Assembly (NCBI RefSeq): GCF_015752205.1
Contig: NZ_JADOVG010000017.1
Location: 1 to 64,000, forward strand
Source of the DNA: Polaromonas sp. CG_9.7
Lineage (GTDB): Bacteria > Pseudomonadota > Gammaproteobacteria > Burkholderiales > Burkholderiaceae_C
Reading direction: 5' to 3'
Length of the DNA: 64,000 bases
The notes below the pieces were generated by a model. The model made no database searches. It was not told the origin of the DNA and saw nothing but the letters and a program-made list of their open reading frames with translations. A program made the position numbers and the translations under genes. Below, piece by piece: positions 26,970 through 36,333 of the stretch (position 1 is its first letter; the number at the start of each line of letters is the position of its first letter).

Positions 26970-28070
26970 ATGGATTTCGTCATGCCCCAAACACTCGCAT
27001 ACTCTGCCACTTCGGCCGAAACCCCACTTGCGCCTTTCTCCTTCGACCGCCGCTCACCCGGCCAGCTTGATGTGGCGCTCGACATCCTGCACTGCGGCGT
27101 CTGTCACTCCGATTTGCACACGGCGCGCAATGAATGGAAAAACACCGTCTATCCCTCGGTGCCCGGACATGAAATTGTCGGGCGCGTCACGGCCGTTGGC
27201 GATCTGGTGAGCAAGTTCAAGGTCGGCGACATCGTCGGTGTGGGATGCATGGTAGACAGCTGCCAGCATTGCACGCCTTGTGCAGACGGCCTGGAGCAGT
27301 ACTGCGACAACGGCTTCACCGGCACTTACAACGGCCCTGCGCAAGGCACTGGCGCCAACACCTACGGCGGCTATTCAAGCCACATCGTGGTGCGCGAGTC
27401 CTTCGTGCTGCACATTTCACACGCTGAAGCCGACCTGGCCGCCGTCGCGCCGCTGCTGTGCGCCGGCATCACCACCTATTCACCGCTGCGTCAGTGGAAG
27501 GTTGGACCGGGCCACAAGGTCGGCATTGTCGGCCTGGGCGGGTTGGGCCACATGGGCGTGAAGATTGCCGCTGCCATGGGCGCGCATGTGGTGCTGTTCA
27601 CCACCTCGGAGAACAAGCGCGAGGACGCCTTGCGCCTGGGTGCCAAGGAGGTGGTGGTATCGAAAAACCCCGATGAAATGGCCGCGCATACCGGCAGTTT
27701 TGACTTTATTTTGAACACGGTGGCCGCGCCGCATGACCTGGACGCTTTTTTGGTGCTGCTCAAGCTCGACGGCACCATGACACTGGTCGGCGCGCCTGCC
27801 AGTCCGCATCCATCGCCCGGCGTGTTCAACCTGATCATGAAGCGCCGCCGCCTGGCAGGCTCGCTGATTGGCGGCATCCGGGAAACGCAGGAAATGCTGG
27901 ATTTTTGCGCGCAGCACGGGCTGGTTTCGGACATCGAGGCGATCCGCATGGACGAGATCGAGACAGCCTACGAGCGCATGCTCAAGGGTGATGTGAAGTA
28001 CCGCTTTGTAGTGGACATGGCAACGCTGTCCGCAGGTCAGCAAGCGACACCCGTTCAGCCTGCTATCTGA
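26970..28070 (+). CDS. Zinc-dependent NAD(P)-alcohol dehydrogenase (YahK/CAD type)
   Basis: 366 residues, closely resembling E. coli YahK along its whole length. Catalytic zinc ligands lie in CGVCHSDLH (about residue 42) and GHEIVGRV; structural zinc ligands in DSCQHCTPCADGLEQYC (about 96-110); the coenzyme loop is GIVGLGGLGHMGVKIA (about 185). It reduces aldehydes to alcohols, usually with NADPH. ATG at 26982 is an alternative start. It is a single-gene unit closed by a strong terminator. Confidence 0.92.
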   Translation: MDFVMPQTLAYSATSAETPLAPFSFDRRSPGQLDVALDILHCGVCHSDLHTARNEWKNTVYPSVPGHEIVGRVTAVGDLVSKFKVGDIVGVGCMVDSCQHCTPCADGLEQYCDNGFTGTYNGPAQGTGANTYGGYSSHIVVRESFVLHISHAEADLAAVAPLLCAGITTYSPLRQWKVGPGHKVGIVGLGGLGHMGVKIAAAMGAHVVLFTTSENKREDALRLGAKEVVVSKNPDEMAAHTGSFDFILNTVAAPHDLDAFLVLLKLDGTMTLVGAPASPHPSPGVFNLIMKRRRLAGSLIGGIRETQEMLDFCAQHGLVSDIEAIRMDEIETAYERMLKGDVKYRFVVDMATLSAGQQATPVQPAI

Positions 28071-28079
28071 TCGATAGCT

Positions 28080-28116
28080 GCCTGTTTCCGCATCACTTGC
28101 GGAAACAGGCTTTTTG
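28080..28116 (+). terminator. Rho-independent terminator after the alcohol dehydrogenase
   Basis: gcctgtttccgc and gcggaaacaggc pair across a short loop, followed by five T. Confidence 0.92.
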
Positions 28117-28142
28117 CTTAAAAAACCAATGCTTCAAGCCGG

Positions 28143-29234
28143 TCAGGCAGGTGGCAATTCGACAGGTTTTTCATGCCGGGACTTCACAAAAATGTCCCAT
28201 GCCGCCATGAACATGGCGCCGATCACCGGGCCAATGACAAAACCGTTGAGTCCGAACAACGACATGCCGCCAATGGTTGAAACCAGCACCACATAGTCGG
28301 GCATCTTGGTGTCCTTGCCGACCAACACCGGGCGCAAAATGTTGTCGACCAAGCCGATTACCAGTACACCATATGCAATCAAGAGCACACCTTGCCAGAT
28401 GGCACCGGTGGCCAAAAAGTAGATGGCGACCGGAATCCAGACGATGGCCGCGCCAATTGCCGGCAGCAGCGACAGGAAGGCCATCAGCGTGCCCCACAAA
28501 ATCGGTGCATGGATGTCAAGGAACCAAAGAATCAACCCGCCCAATATGCCCTGCACCACGGCTACCACGATGTTGCCCTTGACGGTAGCGCGGATGACGG
28601 TGGTGAATTTACTGAACAACTGCAGCTTGATCTCTGCCTCAAGCGGTATCGCTTCCTTGATGCGTCGCGACAGGGCTCCGCCATCGCGCAGAAAGAAAAA
28701 CAGGAGGTACAGCATGATGAAAAAGCTGACGAAAAAATCAAAGGCATTTTGACCGATGCTCACGGCCTGGGTAGCGATGAACTGGCTTCCCTGCGTCAGG
28801 CTGCTGGTCACGCGTTGCTGAATCAGCACAAGATTGTCAAGGCCTGAGCGGTTGAGAATGCTGGTCACCCATGAAGGCAGCGCGCTGTAGATTTGCTGAA
28901 AATAGCGGCTGAAACTGAGCTCGCCGGACTGAACCCGCTGGTACATGCTGGCAGCTTCCTGCGTCAGCATGGCGCTGACCAACCCGACAGGCAGTATGAC
29001 CAAAACCAGAATGATGGAAAGCGTCAGCAAGGCCGCCAGCGTGCGTTTTTTTGGCATCTTTCTGAGCAGGCTGATGAACAGCGTGTTGAACAAAATGGCC
29101 AGCACTGCGCCCCAGAACACCGCGCCATAATAAGGCCAGAGCACCCAGAAAAAGCCCAGCGAAACCACGGCCAGCAGCAGCAGGAAAGACCGGTCTTCCA
29201 GGCGGGAAGAATTGGCCATTTTTGAAAGTTTCAT
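28143..29234 (-). CDS. AI-2E family (PerM-like) membrane permease
   Basis: 363 residues from MKLSKMANSS at 29234; the frame reaches 29246. About eight membrane helices arranged as in the PerM/AI-2E exporter family, with a large soluble segment at about 95-150. Conserved pieces are PILWGTLMAFLSLLPAIGAAIVWIPVAIYF and the C-terminal GGMSLFGLNGFVIGPVIGAMF. The family includes autoinducer-2 exporters and Na+/H+ antiporters, so the substrate is open. It converges on the alcohol dehydrogenase gene and has no operon partner. Confidence 0.88.
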   Translation of the reverse strand: MKLSKMANSSRLEDRSFLLLLAVVSLGFFWVLWPYYGAVFWGAVLAILFNTLFISLLRKMPKKRTLAALLTLSIILVLVILPVGLVSAMLTQEAASMYQRVQSGELSFSRYFQQIYSALPSWVTSILNRSGLDNLVLIQQRVTSSLTQGSQFIATQAVSIGQNAFDFFVSFFIMLYLLFFFLRDGGALSRRIKEAIPLEAEIKLQLFSKFTTVIRATVKGNIVVAVVQGILGGLILWFLDIHAPILWGTLMAFLSLLPAIGAAIVWIPVAIYFLATGAIWQGVLLIAYGVLVIGLVDNILRPVLVGKDTKMPDYVVLVSTIGGMSLFGLNGFVIGPVIGAMFMAAWDIFVKSRHEKPVELPPA

Positions 29235-29495
29235 AGGGTTGCGCAAAGGGTTGTAAAAACGGGAACGCCCATGGTAACGGCACCCATTGCCCGTGCTGTT
29301 GCCGAAATCGCATTAAACAGGCGACTGCTCAAAAGATTGCATCGACAGTCTTGCTCGAGAACAGGTAGCGAAAGGCTTGTGCGGCCCGGTCATCAATTGG
29401 AAATATGGTCGTAATAGCAGTGCACTTCAGAGGGCCTTGGCGCAAAGCTGAAACCATTGCCCGGAGAAAAGGCGGGGTTTCAGGGTGCAACCGCA

Positions 29496-29888
29496 TCACC
29501 GCGAGTCGCTGGCATCTTCATCAGCGTCTTTTTTGTCAAATTCCATGTCGCTGTCCAGGTCGGCGCTGTCATCGGCCAACTCGTCGACTTCACTCAAGTC
29601 GTCGAGGTCTTCATTCGCATCGCCGTCAGCGTCAATCGCAGCGCCAGGAGCCACTTCGATATGGTCGGGCAAGATATCCGTATCAGTCGGGTCCAGGCCC
29701 AGACCATTGCCTGCCGAAGTGCGTTCGCCAGTGCCTGCAGCGTCGCTGTCGCTGGACAACTCGTCGTCACCGTAAGCGCCTACCGCATCGCTTCCACTGT
29801 CGGAGTTGTCGCTGGGGCCAAGGGCATGAACGTCTTTTCCGATGATTTCCTCAGGGGCGGAGCCGCCCAGAATGCTGCTGGTTGCCAT
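29496..29888 (-). CDS. Small, very acidic conserved protein
   Basis: 130 residues from ATG at 29888, preceded by AAGGAAAC. It starts MATSSILGGSAPEEIIGKD and then is built almost wholly of Asp/Glu/Ser/Gly (for example LGPSDNSDSGSDAVG and a tail of repeated DD/ED pairs), with DILPDHIEV as the one hydrophobic island. I recognise it as a conserved short protein of Burkholderiales, sometimes called a chemotaxis protein without evidence. Likely disordered. Function unknown. Confidence 0.78.
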   Translation of the reverse strand: MATSSILGGSAPEEIIGKDVHALGPSDNSDSGSDAVGAYGDDELSSDSDAAGTGERTSAGNGLGLDPTDTDILPDHIEVAPGAAIDADGDANEDLDDLSEVDELADDSADLDSDMEFDKKDADEDASDSR

Positions 29889-30166
29889 GGTGTTTCCTTG
29901 TGCTTTTGAAATCCGTCGGGATGCCTTGATTGTCGAAAGACGGGCCAGCGCGCACTGTGGGACAGTCCACGCCACTGCTGTCAGCCGCGGGCGCATGCAT
30001 GGCGACGGTCTGAAACCAGCCAGGCTTTCCAGCCGGTCAAAGTAGTATGCGCTGGCATGCACGCCGCGTAAAGCTGCGAAACACGCTGCAAGTTTGCTGG
30101 ATTCGCCGGGCGAACTGGCGTCCAATGGCATCAATGTTTGATTCCTTCGCGTCAGCGAAACCCCTC

Positions 30167-30580
30167 ATGAATTTTTCCACCGTACTTTTTCTCCTGCCGT
30201 TTCACCGAAACCCGGCTATTTCCTCAGTTCCCACCGTATGTGCCAGCGGGTCGTCCTTGCAAGCCTGCGCCACAAGGCTCGCCGTGAGCATGGCGGCTTT
30301 ACTGCTGGCCTTGAACGTCCAGGCCCAAAACGCCGACGCTCCGGCTGCAGCGACTGCCGAAGCGGTGGCTGCGGAAATGTCGGCACCACGCTACTCGGCG
30401 AGCGACCTGGAAAGGGCTTTCGGTTTCATGGACGGCAACCGCGACGGCAAGGTCAGCCGGGAAGAAGCCTCGGGCTTTCGCGGCGTGGCAAAAAACTTCG
30501 ACCGGGCCGACACCAACCAGGACGGCTTCCTGTCGCGCGAGGAATTTGACGCGGCCATGAATTACGTCAAACCCAAGTGA
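30167..30580 (+). CDS. Secreted EF-hand protein
   Basis: 137 residues from ATG at 30167; the start is uncertain because the frame is open back to 30047 and ATGs at 30125 and 30134 are possible. A hydrophobic stretch LAVSMAALLLALNVQAQ looks like a late-placed signal peptide, followed by an Ala-rich linker and two calcium-binding EF-hand loops, DGNRDGKVSREE and DTNQDGFLSREE, with Asp at positions 1, Asp/Asn 3, 5 and Glu 12. A periplasmic calcium-binding role is likely; no partner is evident. Confidence 0.75.
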   Translation: MNFSTVLFLLPFHRNPAISSVPTVCASGSSLQACATRLAVSMAALLLALNVQAQNADAPAAATAEAVAAEMSAPRYSASDLERAFGFMDGNRDGKVSREEASGFRGVAKNFDRADTNQDGFLSREEFDAAMNYVKPK

Positions 30581-30643
30581 TCGTCCTGCATGCACCGGCT
30601 TGCAGCCGAAAGAGGCGGCAAAAGCTGCCAGTGAGCCTGTGAA

Positions 30644-33031
30644 TTGAGTTACGTCGTAGCCGTCCGGGCGCTGTGCGAATTCACTGCCAAGCAGGGCGAC
30701 CTGGACTTGCGTTTCACGCCTTCACCGTCTGCCCAGGAAGGCATTGCCGGCCATGCGCTGGTGGCTTCGCGCCGCCATGCAGGCTATCAGGCTGAGTTGA
30801 GTCTTTCGGGCGATTACAGGGAACTGCATGTGCGGGGCCGCGCCGATGGCTACGATGCGCAAAAAAATCAGCTGGAAGAGGTCAAGACCTTCCGCGGCGA
30901 CCTGGCCGCGATGCCTGAAAACCACCGCAAACTGCATTGGGCGCAGGTCAAGGTTTACGGCTGGCTGCTGTGCCAGAAGCTCGAACTGGCCGAGGTGCGG
31001 CTGGCGCTGGTTTATCTGGACATCAACAGCCAGCAGGAAACCGTTTTAACCCAGCACTTCACCGCCGAGACGCTGAAAGCTTACTTTGAAGCGCAGTGCG
31101 AAAAATTCCTGCACTGGGCGCAGCGGGAAATGGTGCACCGAGCAGCGCGCGATGACGCGCTGGCGTCGCTGGCTTTTCCGTATGCAGAATTTCGCACCGG
31201 CCAGCGCGAACTGGCCGAAGCGGTGTACCGCTCTGCCACCAGCAGCCGCTGCCTGATGGCGCAGGCGCCCACAGGCATTGGCAAGACCATCGGCACCGTT
31301 TTTCCGCTGCTCAAGGCCGCGCCCAAGCAACAAATTGACAAGATATTTTTTCTGGCGGCCAAGACGCCGGGCCGCCGCCTGGCGCTCGATGCGCTGGCGC
31401 TGGTCAAGCACGGCGCACCGTCCCTGCCCTTGCGCGTGATCGAGCTGGTGGCGCGTGACAAGGCCTGCGAGCATTTGGACAAGGCCTGCCATGGGGAGTC
31501 ATGCCCGCTGGCACGGGGTTTTTACGACCGCCTGCCGGCGGCACGCAGCGCGGCGCTGGCCGAACCCGGTGCGGACGGCCTGCTGGACAAGGAAACGTTG
31601 CGCACGGTAGCGCTGGCGCATGGCGTGTGCCCCTACTATCTGAGCCAGGACCTGGTGCGCTGGTCTGATGTGGTGGTCGGCGACTACAACTATTTCTTCG
31701 ACGTGAGCGCGCTGCTCCATGGCCTGACGGTGGCCAACGGCTGGTGCGTCAGCGTGCTGGTTGACGAGGCGCACAACTTGGTGGATCGGGCACGAAAGAT
31801 GTATTCAGCCGAGCTGGACCAGACCGATCTGGCCGGCGTGCGGCAGTCGGCCGGACCCGCGCTGAAAAAGCCGCTTGACCGCCTGCACCGCGTCTGGCGC
31901 GACCTGGCCAGGGATCCGCAACATCCGATCGATCAGGCTTACCAGGTTCGCGCCAGTCTGCCGGACAAGTTCCTCTTGGCATTGCAAAACGCCACCAGTT
32001 CCATCAGCGATGATCTGGAGGAAAATCCGACGCGAGTGGATACCGCACTGCAGCGCTTTTACTTTGATGCGCTGCATTTCTCGCGCATGGCTGAAAGCTT
32101 TGGTGCGCATTCCCTGTTTGACATCACGCAGGATACGGCACAAGGTCGGCATGCCTTTTCAGCCAACCGCCCGGCGGCCAGATTCAGCCGGCTGTCCATT
32201 CGCAACGTCGTGCCCGCGCCTTTCCTGGCGCCGCGCTTTGCCGCTGCCCGGTCGGCCGCACTGTTTTCTGCGACGCTGAGCCCGCAAAACTACCATGCCG
32301 ACACACTCGGCCTGCCGGCCAACACGGTATGGGTGGATGTACCGTCGCCATTCCTGGCCGAGCAACTGGCGGTGCAGGTCGTCGGCGACATATCCACCCG
32401 GTACCAGCACCGCGAGTTGTCACTGGCGCCCATCGCGCAGCTGATGGCGCGGCAATACCAGCAACAACCGGGCAATTACCTGGTGTTCGTGAGCAGTTAC
32501 GACTACCTGGAAAAACTGGCGGGGCGCTTCCAGCAGTTGCATTCGCAAATACCGATCTGGATGCAGACCCGGCGCATGGATGAAGTGGCGCGCGACGAGT
32601 TCCTGGCGCGCTTTGTGCCTGAGGGAAAAGGCATTGGTTTTGCGGTGCTGGGCGGCGCGTTTGCCGAGGGCATCGACCTGCCCGGCCAGCGGCTGATTGG
32701 TGCCTTCATCGCCACCCTGGGGCTGCCACAGGTCAATCCGGTCAATGAGCAGATCAAGCTGCGGATGGCTGAAAATTTTGGCGTTCGTCAGGCGTATGAC
32801 TACACCTATCTTTATCCGGGCATTCAAAAAGTCGTGCAAGCTGCGGGCCGGGTGATACGCACCACACAAGACCAAGGCGTGATTTTTCTTATGGATGACA
32901 GGTTTGCGCGACCGGAAGTCAAACGCCTGCTGCCTGCGTGGTGGGAGGTTCGGCAAATGCGGATCCGCCCTGCGAATCCCATCGACGAAATCTGGCCAAG
33001 GGAAGTGTCGGTTGATAGCGCGTCACCATGA
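30644..33031 (+). CDS. XPD/DinG-type DNA helicase with N-terminal nuclease-like domain
   Basis: 795 residues with a TTG start; the homologues I recall begin M-S-x-V-V-A-V-R-A-L-C-E-F as here. Residues about 1-150 look like a PD-(D/E)XK fold (RGRADGYD then EEVKTFRGD). The helicase part has Walker A APTGIGKT (about 207), four Cys in the 4Fe-4S region (KACEHLDKACHGESCPL, then HGVCPYY), DEAH in LVDEAHNLVDRA, and the C-terminal QAAGRVIRT motif VI. It should be an iron-sulfur 5'-3' helicase with a Cas4/RecB-like nuclease domain, acting in DNA repair. It ends just before a terminator. Confidence 0.88.
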   Translation: MSYVVAVRALCEFTAKQGDLDLRFTPSPSAQEGIAGHALVASRRHAGYQAELSLSGDYRELHVRGRADGYDAQKNQLEEVKTFRGDLAAMPENHRKLHWAQVKVYGWLLCQKLELAEVRLALVYLDINSQQETVLTQHFTAETLKAYFEAQCEKFLHWAQREMVHRAARDDALASLAFPYAEFRTGQRELAEAVYRSATSSRCLMAQAPTGIGKTIGTVFPLLKAAPKQQIDKIFFLAAKTPGRRLALDALALVKHGAPSLPLRVIELVARDKACEHLDKACHGESCPLARGFYDRLPAARSAALAEPGADGLLDKETLRTVALAHGVCPYYLSQDLVRWSDVVVGDYNYFFDVSALLHGLTVANGWCVSVLVDEAHNLVDRARKMYSAELDQTDLAGVRQSAGPALKKPLDRLHRVWRDLARDPQHPIDQAYQVRASLPDKFLLALQNATSSISDDLEENPTRVDTALQRFYFDALHFSRMAESFGAHSLFDITQDTAQGRHAFSANRPAARFSRLSIRNVVPAPFLAPRFAAARSAALFSATLSPQNYHADTLGLPANTVWVDVPSPFLAEQLAVQVVGDISTRYQHRELSLAPIAQLMARQYQQQPGNYLVFVSSYDYLEKLAGRFQQLHSQIPIWMQTRRMDEVARDEFLARFVPEGKGIGFAVLGGAFAEGIDLPGQRLIGAFIATLGLPQVNPVNEQIKLRMAENFGVRQAYDYTYLYPGIQKVVQAAGRVIRTTQDQGVIFLMDDRFARPEVKRLLPAWWEVRQMRIRPANPIDEIWPREVSVDSASP

Positions 33032-33032
33032 A

Positions 33033-33056
33033 AAAACCCGCCGAAGCGGGGTTTTC
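33033..33056 (+). terminator. Rho-independent terminator after the helicase gene
   Basis: aaaacccgc/gcggggtttt hairpin starting within two bases of the stop codon. Symmetric enough to serve the small minus-strand gene at 33083-33157 as well. Confidence 0.85.
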
Positions 33057-33082
33057 GTCTGCACAAATGTTCAGCAAGCTTT

Positions 33083-33157
33083 TCAGAATACCCCGAAGAG
33101 CATCAACAACAAGATGACAGTGATGGGAACACCGAGTAACCAGGCAATGATGGGCAT
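33083..33157 (-). CDS. 24-residue membrane peptide (small ORF)
   Basis: ATG at 33157 with a near-ideal Shine-Dalgarno AAGGAG six bases upstream. The product MPIIAWLLGVPITVILLLML-FGVF is one membrane helix with an N-terminal Pro-Ile-Ile-Ala-Trp start. Very similar tiny proteins occur in other proteobacteria, which together with the RBS supports a real gene. Function unknown. It is followed by the bidirectional hairpin at 33033-33056. Confidence 0.72.
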   Translation of the reverse strand: MPIIAWLLGVPITVILLLMLFGVF

Positions 33158-33459
33158 GTTGATCTCCTTGGAAATGGGTTTTTGCGGTTGAGAGCCCTAA
33201 GTTAAAAGAAATCGCTTGCGACTTTTGCCAGCATGCAAGACACACACCCGTAAGAAATATCCGAAGACTCTGTAGTTTTGCAAGCCCCTCTGAAACCAGG
33301 CACTTCATGCATCCAGTCCGAAAAGATGGAAAAAGGTTTTCCCCCCACAAACGTCAAGCTTTTCAGGCTTGCAAAAGCAGAGCGTTTTACGTAACCGAAA
33401 AACCTGATCCAGCGTTTTTTTAAACGCAATCTGCATACATTCTTCCCTCTTGTCGCACT
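33158..33459. other. Gene-free stretch
   Basis: No frame with a plausible start and ribosome binding site on either strand; it should carry the promoter of the 24-residue peptide gene. I see no repeat or RNA structure. Confidence 0.4.
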
Positions 33460-33687
33460 TCATTCATTGGGATTGTTGCCCTTGATGCCGTGCTGCTCCT
33501 TGAAAGCGAGTTGAACCAGTTCAAGCTGGTCAACCAAAGCATCAATCCTCTGGAAGTCCTTGTCTGGTTCGGTTAGCAGACGTTCCAGTTCATCGCGCAA
33601 ATGGGCGTATTCGGTCTTCAAGTCTGTGGTCACCGCCTTATTGGGAAGGTAGCTGCCGGGAAAAGGAGGGGTCGTGTTTAAAGGCAT
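33460..33687 (-). CDS. Small hypothetical protein
   Basis: 75 residues from ATG at 33687 (MPLNTTPPFPGSYLPN); the frame extends 17 codons upstream but that part looks unlike protein. After a Pro-rich start, residues 20-65 form an amphipathic helix pair (EYAHLRDELERLLTEPDKDFQRIDALVDQLELVQLAFKE broken by a DKD turn). No family recognised. No strong Shine-Dalgarno. Confidence 0.6.
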   Translation of the reverse strand: MPLNTTPPFPGSYLPNKAVTTDLKTEYAHLRDELERLLTEPDKDFQRIDALVDQLELVQLAFKEQHGIKGNNPNE

Positions 33688-33980
33688 GAAAAAACTCGTT
33701 GTATGGGAGTCACAGCACGGTGAGCGCTGATGACTCAACTGACAGGTGAGTCATCTAATCATTTGCGGTGACGCATCGCTGTAGGACGGCAACGTATTTT
33801 TATTTTTCAGCCTTGATCGGATATCCACAAAAAATAGGCGGTCATAAAATCGAAAAAATACGTTGGCCTCATATTTCAATGTCAAAAAACACCGTATGTG
33901 GTTTTCACGAATATTCAATCAGGATACCCTGGCTATATTGAACTTTCTCTCAACACCGCATCAGCCGATGCACTATCCGT

Positions 33981-35324
33981 ATGACCATCTCAACACCCCC
34001 CTCGAAACCGCCGCTCTACCGTTCCCTTTACGTCCAGGTGATTTGTGCCGTCATTGCCGGCGTTGCCTTGGGCTTTTTCTATCCCTCGGTGGGCGAAAGC
34101 ATGAAGCCGCTCGGTGATGGCTTCATCAAGTTGATCAAGATGATGATCGCGCCCATTATTTTTTGCACCGTGGTGGTGGGCATTGCCGGCATGGAAGACA
34201 TGAAGAAGGTGGGCAAGACCGGCGGACTGGCACTGCTGTACTTTGAGGTTGTCAGCACCTTTGCGCTGATCATCGGGTTGGTGCTGGTCAATGTTTTGAA
34301 ACCGGGCGTCGGCATGAACATTGACGCAACGACGCTGGATACCAAGTCCATTGCGGCTTACACCGCGCCCGGAAAGATGGTGGGCACGACCGACTTCATC
34401 ATGAATGTCATTCCAACCGCATTTGTCGATGCGTTTGCCAAGGGTGAAATCCTGCAAGTGCTGCTGCTGGCTGTGCTTTTTGGCTTTGCCTTGCACCGCT
34501 TTGGCGGCCGGGGAACGATGGTGTTTGACTTGATCGAGAAAACATCCCATGTGTTGTTCGCCATCGTGGGATTCATTATGAAGGTCGCGCCTGTCGGTGC
34601 CTTCGGTGCCATGGCCTTCACGATTGGCAAGTATGGCGTCGGTTCGCTGTTTTCGCTGGGCAAACTGATGGGCGCGTTCTACCTGACCTGCCTGATTTTC
34701 ATCTTTGTCGTTCTCGGCACCATCGCCCGCCTGCATGGCTTCAGCATCTGGAAATTCATCAAATACATCAAAGAAGAGTTGTTGATCGTGTTGGGCACCT
34801 CATCGTCTGAGACAGTGCTGCCGCGCATGATGGAAAAGATGGAAAACCTGGGCGCGAAAAAGACGACCGTGGGCTTGGTGATTCCCACCGGCTATTCGTT
34901 CAACCTGGACGGCACCTCGATTTATTTGACGATGGCGGCTGTTTTCATTGCGCAGGCCACCAACACGCCCATGACATTGATGCAGGAAATCACGTTGCTT
35001 GGCGTCTTGTTGCTGACCTCAAAAGGCGCGGCGGGTGTGACGGGAAGCGGCTTTATCGTCCTGGCGGCGACACTGTCGGCAGTTGGCACCGTACCGGTGG
35101 CTGGCCTGGCCTTGATTCTGGGAATCGACCGCTTCATGTCGGAAGCGCGTGCGCTCACCAATCTGATCGGCAATGGCGTGGCGACGCTGGTCGTGGCGAA
35201 GTGGACCAATGAGCTTGACGTTGTGCGGCTTCAAGCCGGGTTGAACAACGAGACATGGCAAGAAGCCCAGGAACCTGAAATGGTGCTGGACAAAAAAACG
35301 GAACACATGGCCGTTGGGTCTTGA
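33981..35324 (+). CDS. dctA: C4-dicarboxylate transporter DctA
   Basis: 447 residues, the normal DctA length, of the glutamate/dicarboxylate:cation symporter (DAACS) family. Landmarks are [19 protein letters not shown], the serine-rich re-entrant loop [14 protein letters not shown], and [16 protein letters not shown] near the substrate site. It imports succinate, fumarate and malate with protons. The 290 bases upstream are A/T-rich; a weak sigma-54-like ttggcctcatatttca at 33862 was noted but its -12 element is poor. Followed by a large inverted repeat. Confidence 0.95.
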   Translation: MTISTPPSKPPLYRSLYVQVICAVIAGVALGFFYPSVGESMKPLGDGFIKLIKMMIAPIIFCTVVVGIAGMEDMKKVGKTGGLALLYFEVVSTFALIIGLVLVNVLKPGVGMNIDATTLDTKSIAAYTAPGKMVGTTDFIMNVIPTAFVDAFAKGEILQVLLLAVLFGFALHRFGGRGTMVFDLIEKTSHVLFAIVGFIMKVAPVGAFGAMAFTIGKYGVGSLFSLGKLMGAFYLTCLIFIFVVLGTIARLHGFSIWKFIKYIKEELLIVLGTSSSETVLPRMMEKMENLGAKKTTVGLVIPTGYSFNLDGTSIYLTMAAVFIAQATNTPMTLMQEITLLGVLLLTSKGAAGVTGSGFIVLAATLSAVGTVPVAGLALILGIDRFMSEARALTNLIGNGVATLVVAKWTNELDVVRLQAGLNNETWQEAQEPEMVLDKKTEHMAVGS

Positions 35325-35372
35325 TATTTTCAGTGAATGCGCCCGACCGGGCACATTCACTGTCTGTCAACG

Positions 35373-35408
35373 GCAAACTGGGGCAGCATTGATGCTGCCC
35401 CAGTTTGC
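35373..35408. terminator. Perfect 16-bp hairpin between dctA and infA
   Basis: gcaaactggggcagca and tgctgccccagtttgc are exact complements around a short loop. It lacks a long T tract on either strand but sits between two convergent genes, so it likely ends both transcripts. Confidence 0.7.
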
Positions 35409-35425
35409 GGAAACTTTATTGCGCT

Positions 35426-35683
35426 TTAGCGATTCTGGCGTGGTGCAGGACCGGGCCCACGGCCTGCGATGTGACGGAAAGTGATGCGGCCTTTGCTAAG
35501 GTCGTAAGGCGACAGTTCCAGTGACACCTGGTCGCCGGCCAGAATGCGAATGTGGTTTTTGCGCATCTTGCCCGAGGTATAGGCCACAAGCTTGTGGCCG
35601 TTGTCCAGCGTCACGCGAAAACGCGAGTCGGGCAGCACCTCGTCAACCAGACCATGCATTTCGATTAATTCTTCTTTTGCCAT
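35426..35683 (-). CDS. infA: Translation initiation factor IF-1 (second type)
   Basis: 85 residues, an S1/OB-fold IF-1: [42 protein letters not shown] and [26 protein letters not shown] lies upstream of the ATG. Compared with the 72-residue IF-1 of the ribosomal-protein operon, it has a 13-residue tail ([12 protein letters not shown]). Many beta-proteobacteria carry this as a second infA outside the ribosomal cluster. It binds the A site of the 30S subunit during initiation. Confidence 0.93.
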   Translation of the reverse strand: MAKEELIEMHGLVDEVLPDSRFRVTLDNGHKLVAYTSGKMRKNHIRILAGDQVSLELSPYDLSKGRITFRHIAGRGPGPAPRQNR

Positions 35684-35746
35684 CTAAAACTCCTGATATT
35701 TCAAAAAATTATTTTGTATCGCCAGCCCACACGGGCTGGCTGTGTT

Positions 35747-35986
35747 TTATGCGCAAACAGGGGACGAGCTTTCGTGAATCCAGCCCAGTGCGTGTTCGGT
35801 AGCGTAATGTACGGCAGCAGCAGCGCTGTCAAAAATTCCGGTGAAACGCAGCACCCTGTCATGGGTACCGCTGCCGCGACCGGAGCGGATGGAAACTGAA
35901 GCCGCAAAGCGGCCTTCGCCCTGCTTTTTTGCAACTGGCGAGACAAGGTATTTACCTACCTCTATTCGGGTGTCGTTCATATTCAT
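35747..35986 (-). CDS. Small conserved hypothetical protein
   Basis: 79 residues; start at 35986 or two codons later. The core GRFAASVSIRSGRGSGTHDRVLRF followed by F-D-S-A-A-A-A-V-x-Y-A-T is found in short proteins of Burkholderiales that I recall being near infA or cold-shock genes. No domain or function known. It lies 63 bases upstream of infA on the same strand and might share its transcript. Confidence 0.7.
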   Translation of the reverse strand: MNMNDTRIEVGKYLVSPVAKKQGEGRFAASVSIRSGRGSGTHDRVLRFTGIFDSAAAAVHYATEHALGWIHESSSPVCA

Positions 35987-36333
35987 AAAAATCTTCGCCG
36001 GATATTTTTTCCGGCTTCTTTGGGAAAGGGTAACCAGCTTGCGAGCAAGCCAACGTGTATTCGGTATCTAGCCGCCAGTTCATTGAGAAGCCGGGCGGGG
36101 TTGAGCCATAAGTGGGCACTGTTGGTGGAAGTGCTCGCCAGGAAATGAAACAGTGCTGTGGGCATCAAAGCTGAAAAACCTTGAAAGCAGTGCCAGATCG
36201 CTGGGAATTCGGGCTCTGGGAAGCGCCGCATTTGAGAAAGAAGCCGGGTGTAATAAAGACTTCGATGAAAAACGCTGATGCGTTACCGAACCCACCATTA
36301 TAACCGGGCAACCCGTCAGCGGCTCTTGTTCGT
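35987..36333. other. Gene-free stretch
   Basis: About 350 bases between the small hypothetical gene and the response regulator gene. Minus-strand frames in it are short and have no convincing start or composition. It should contain the promoter of the 35747-35986 gene. No repeat seen. Confidence 0.4.

Noticed and set aside
33862..33877. Sigma-54 promoter of dctA (ttggcctcatatttca)
   Set aside because: The -24 half is fair, but the -12 GC is replaced by CA; kept only as a note because dctA is RpoN-controlled in some bacteria.
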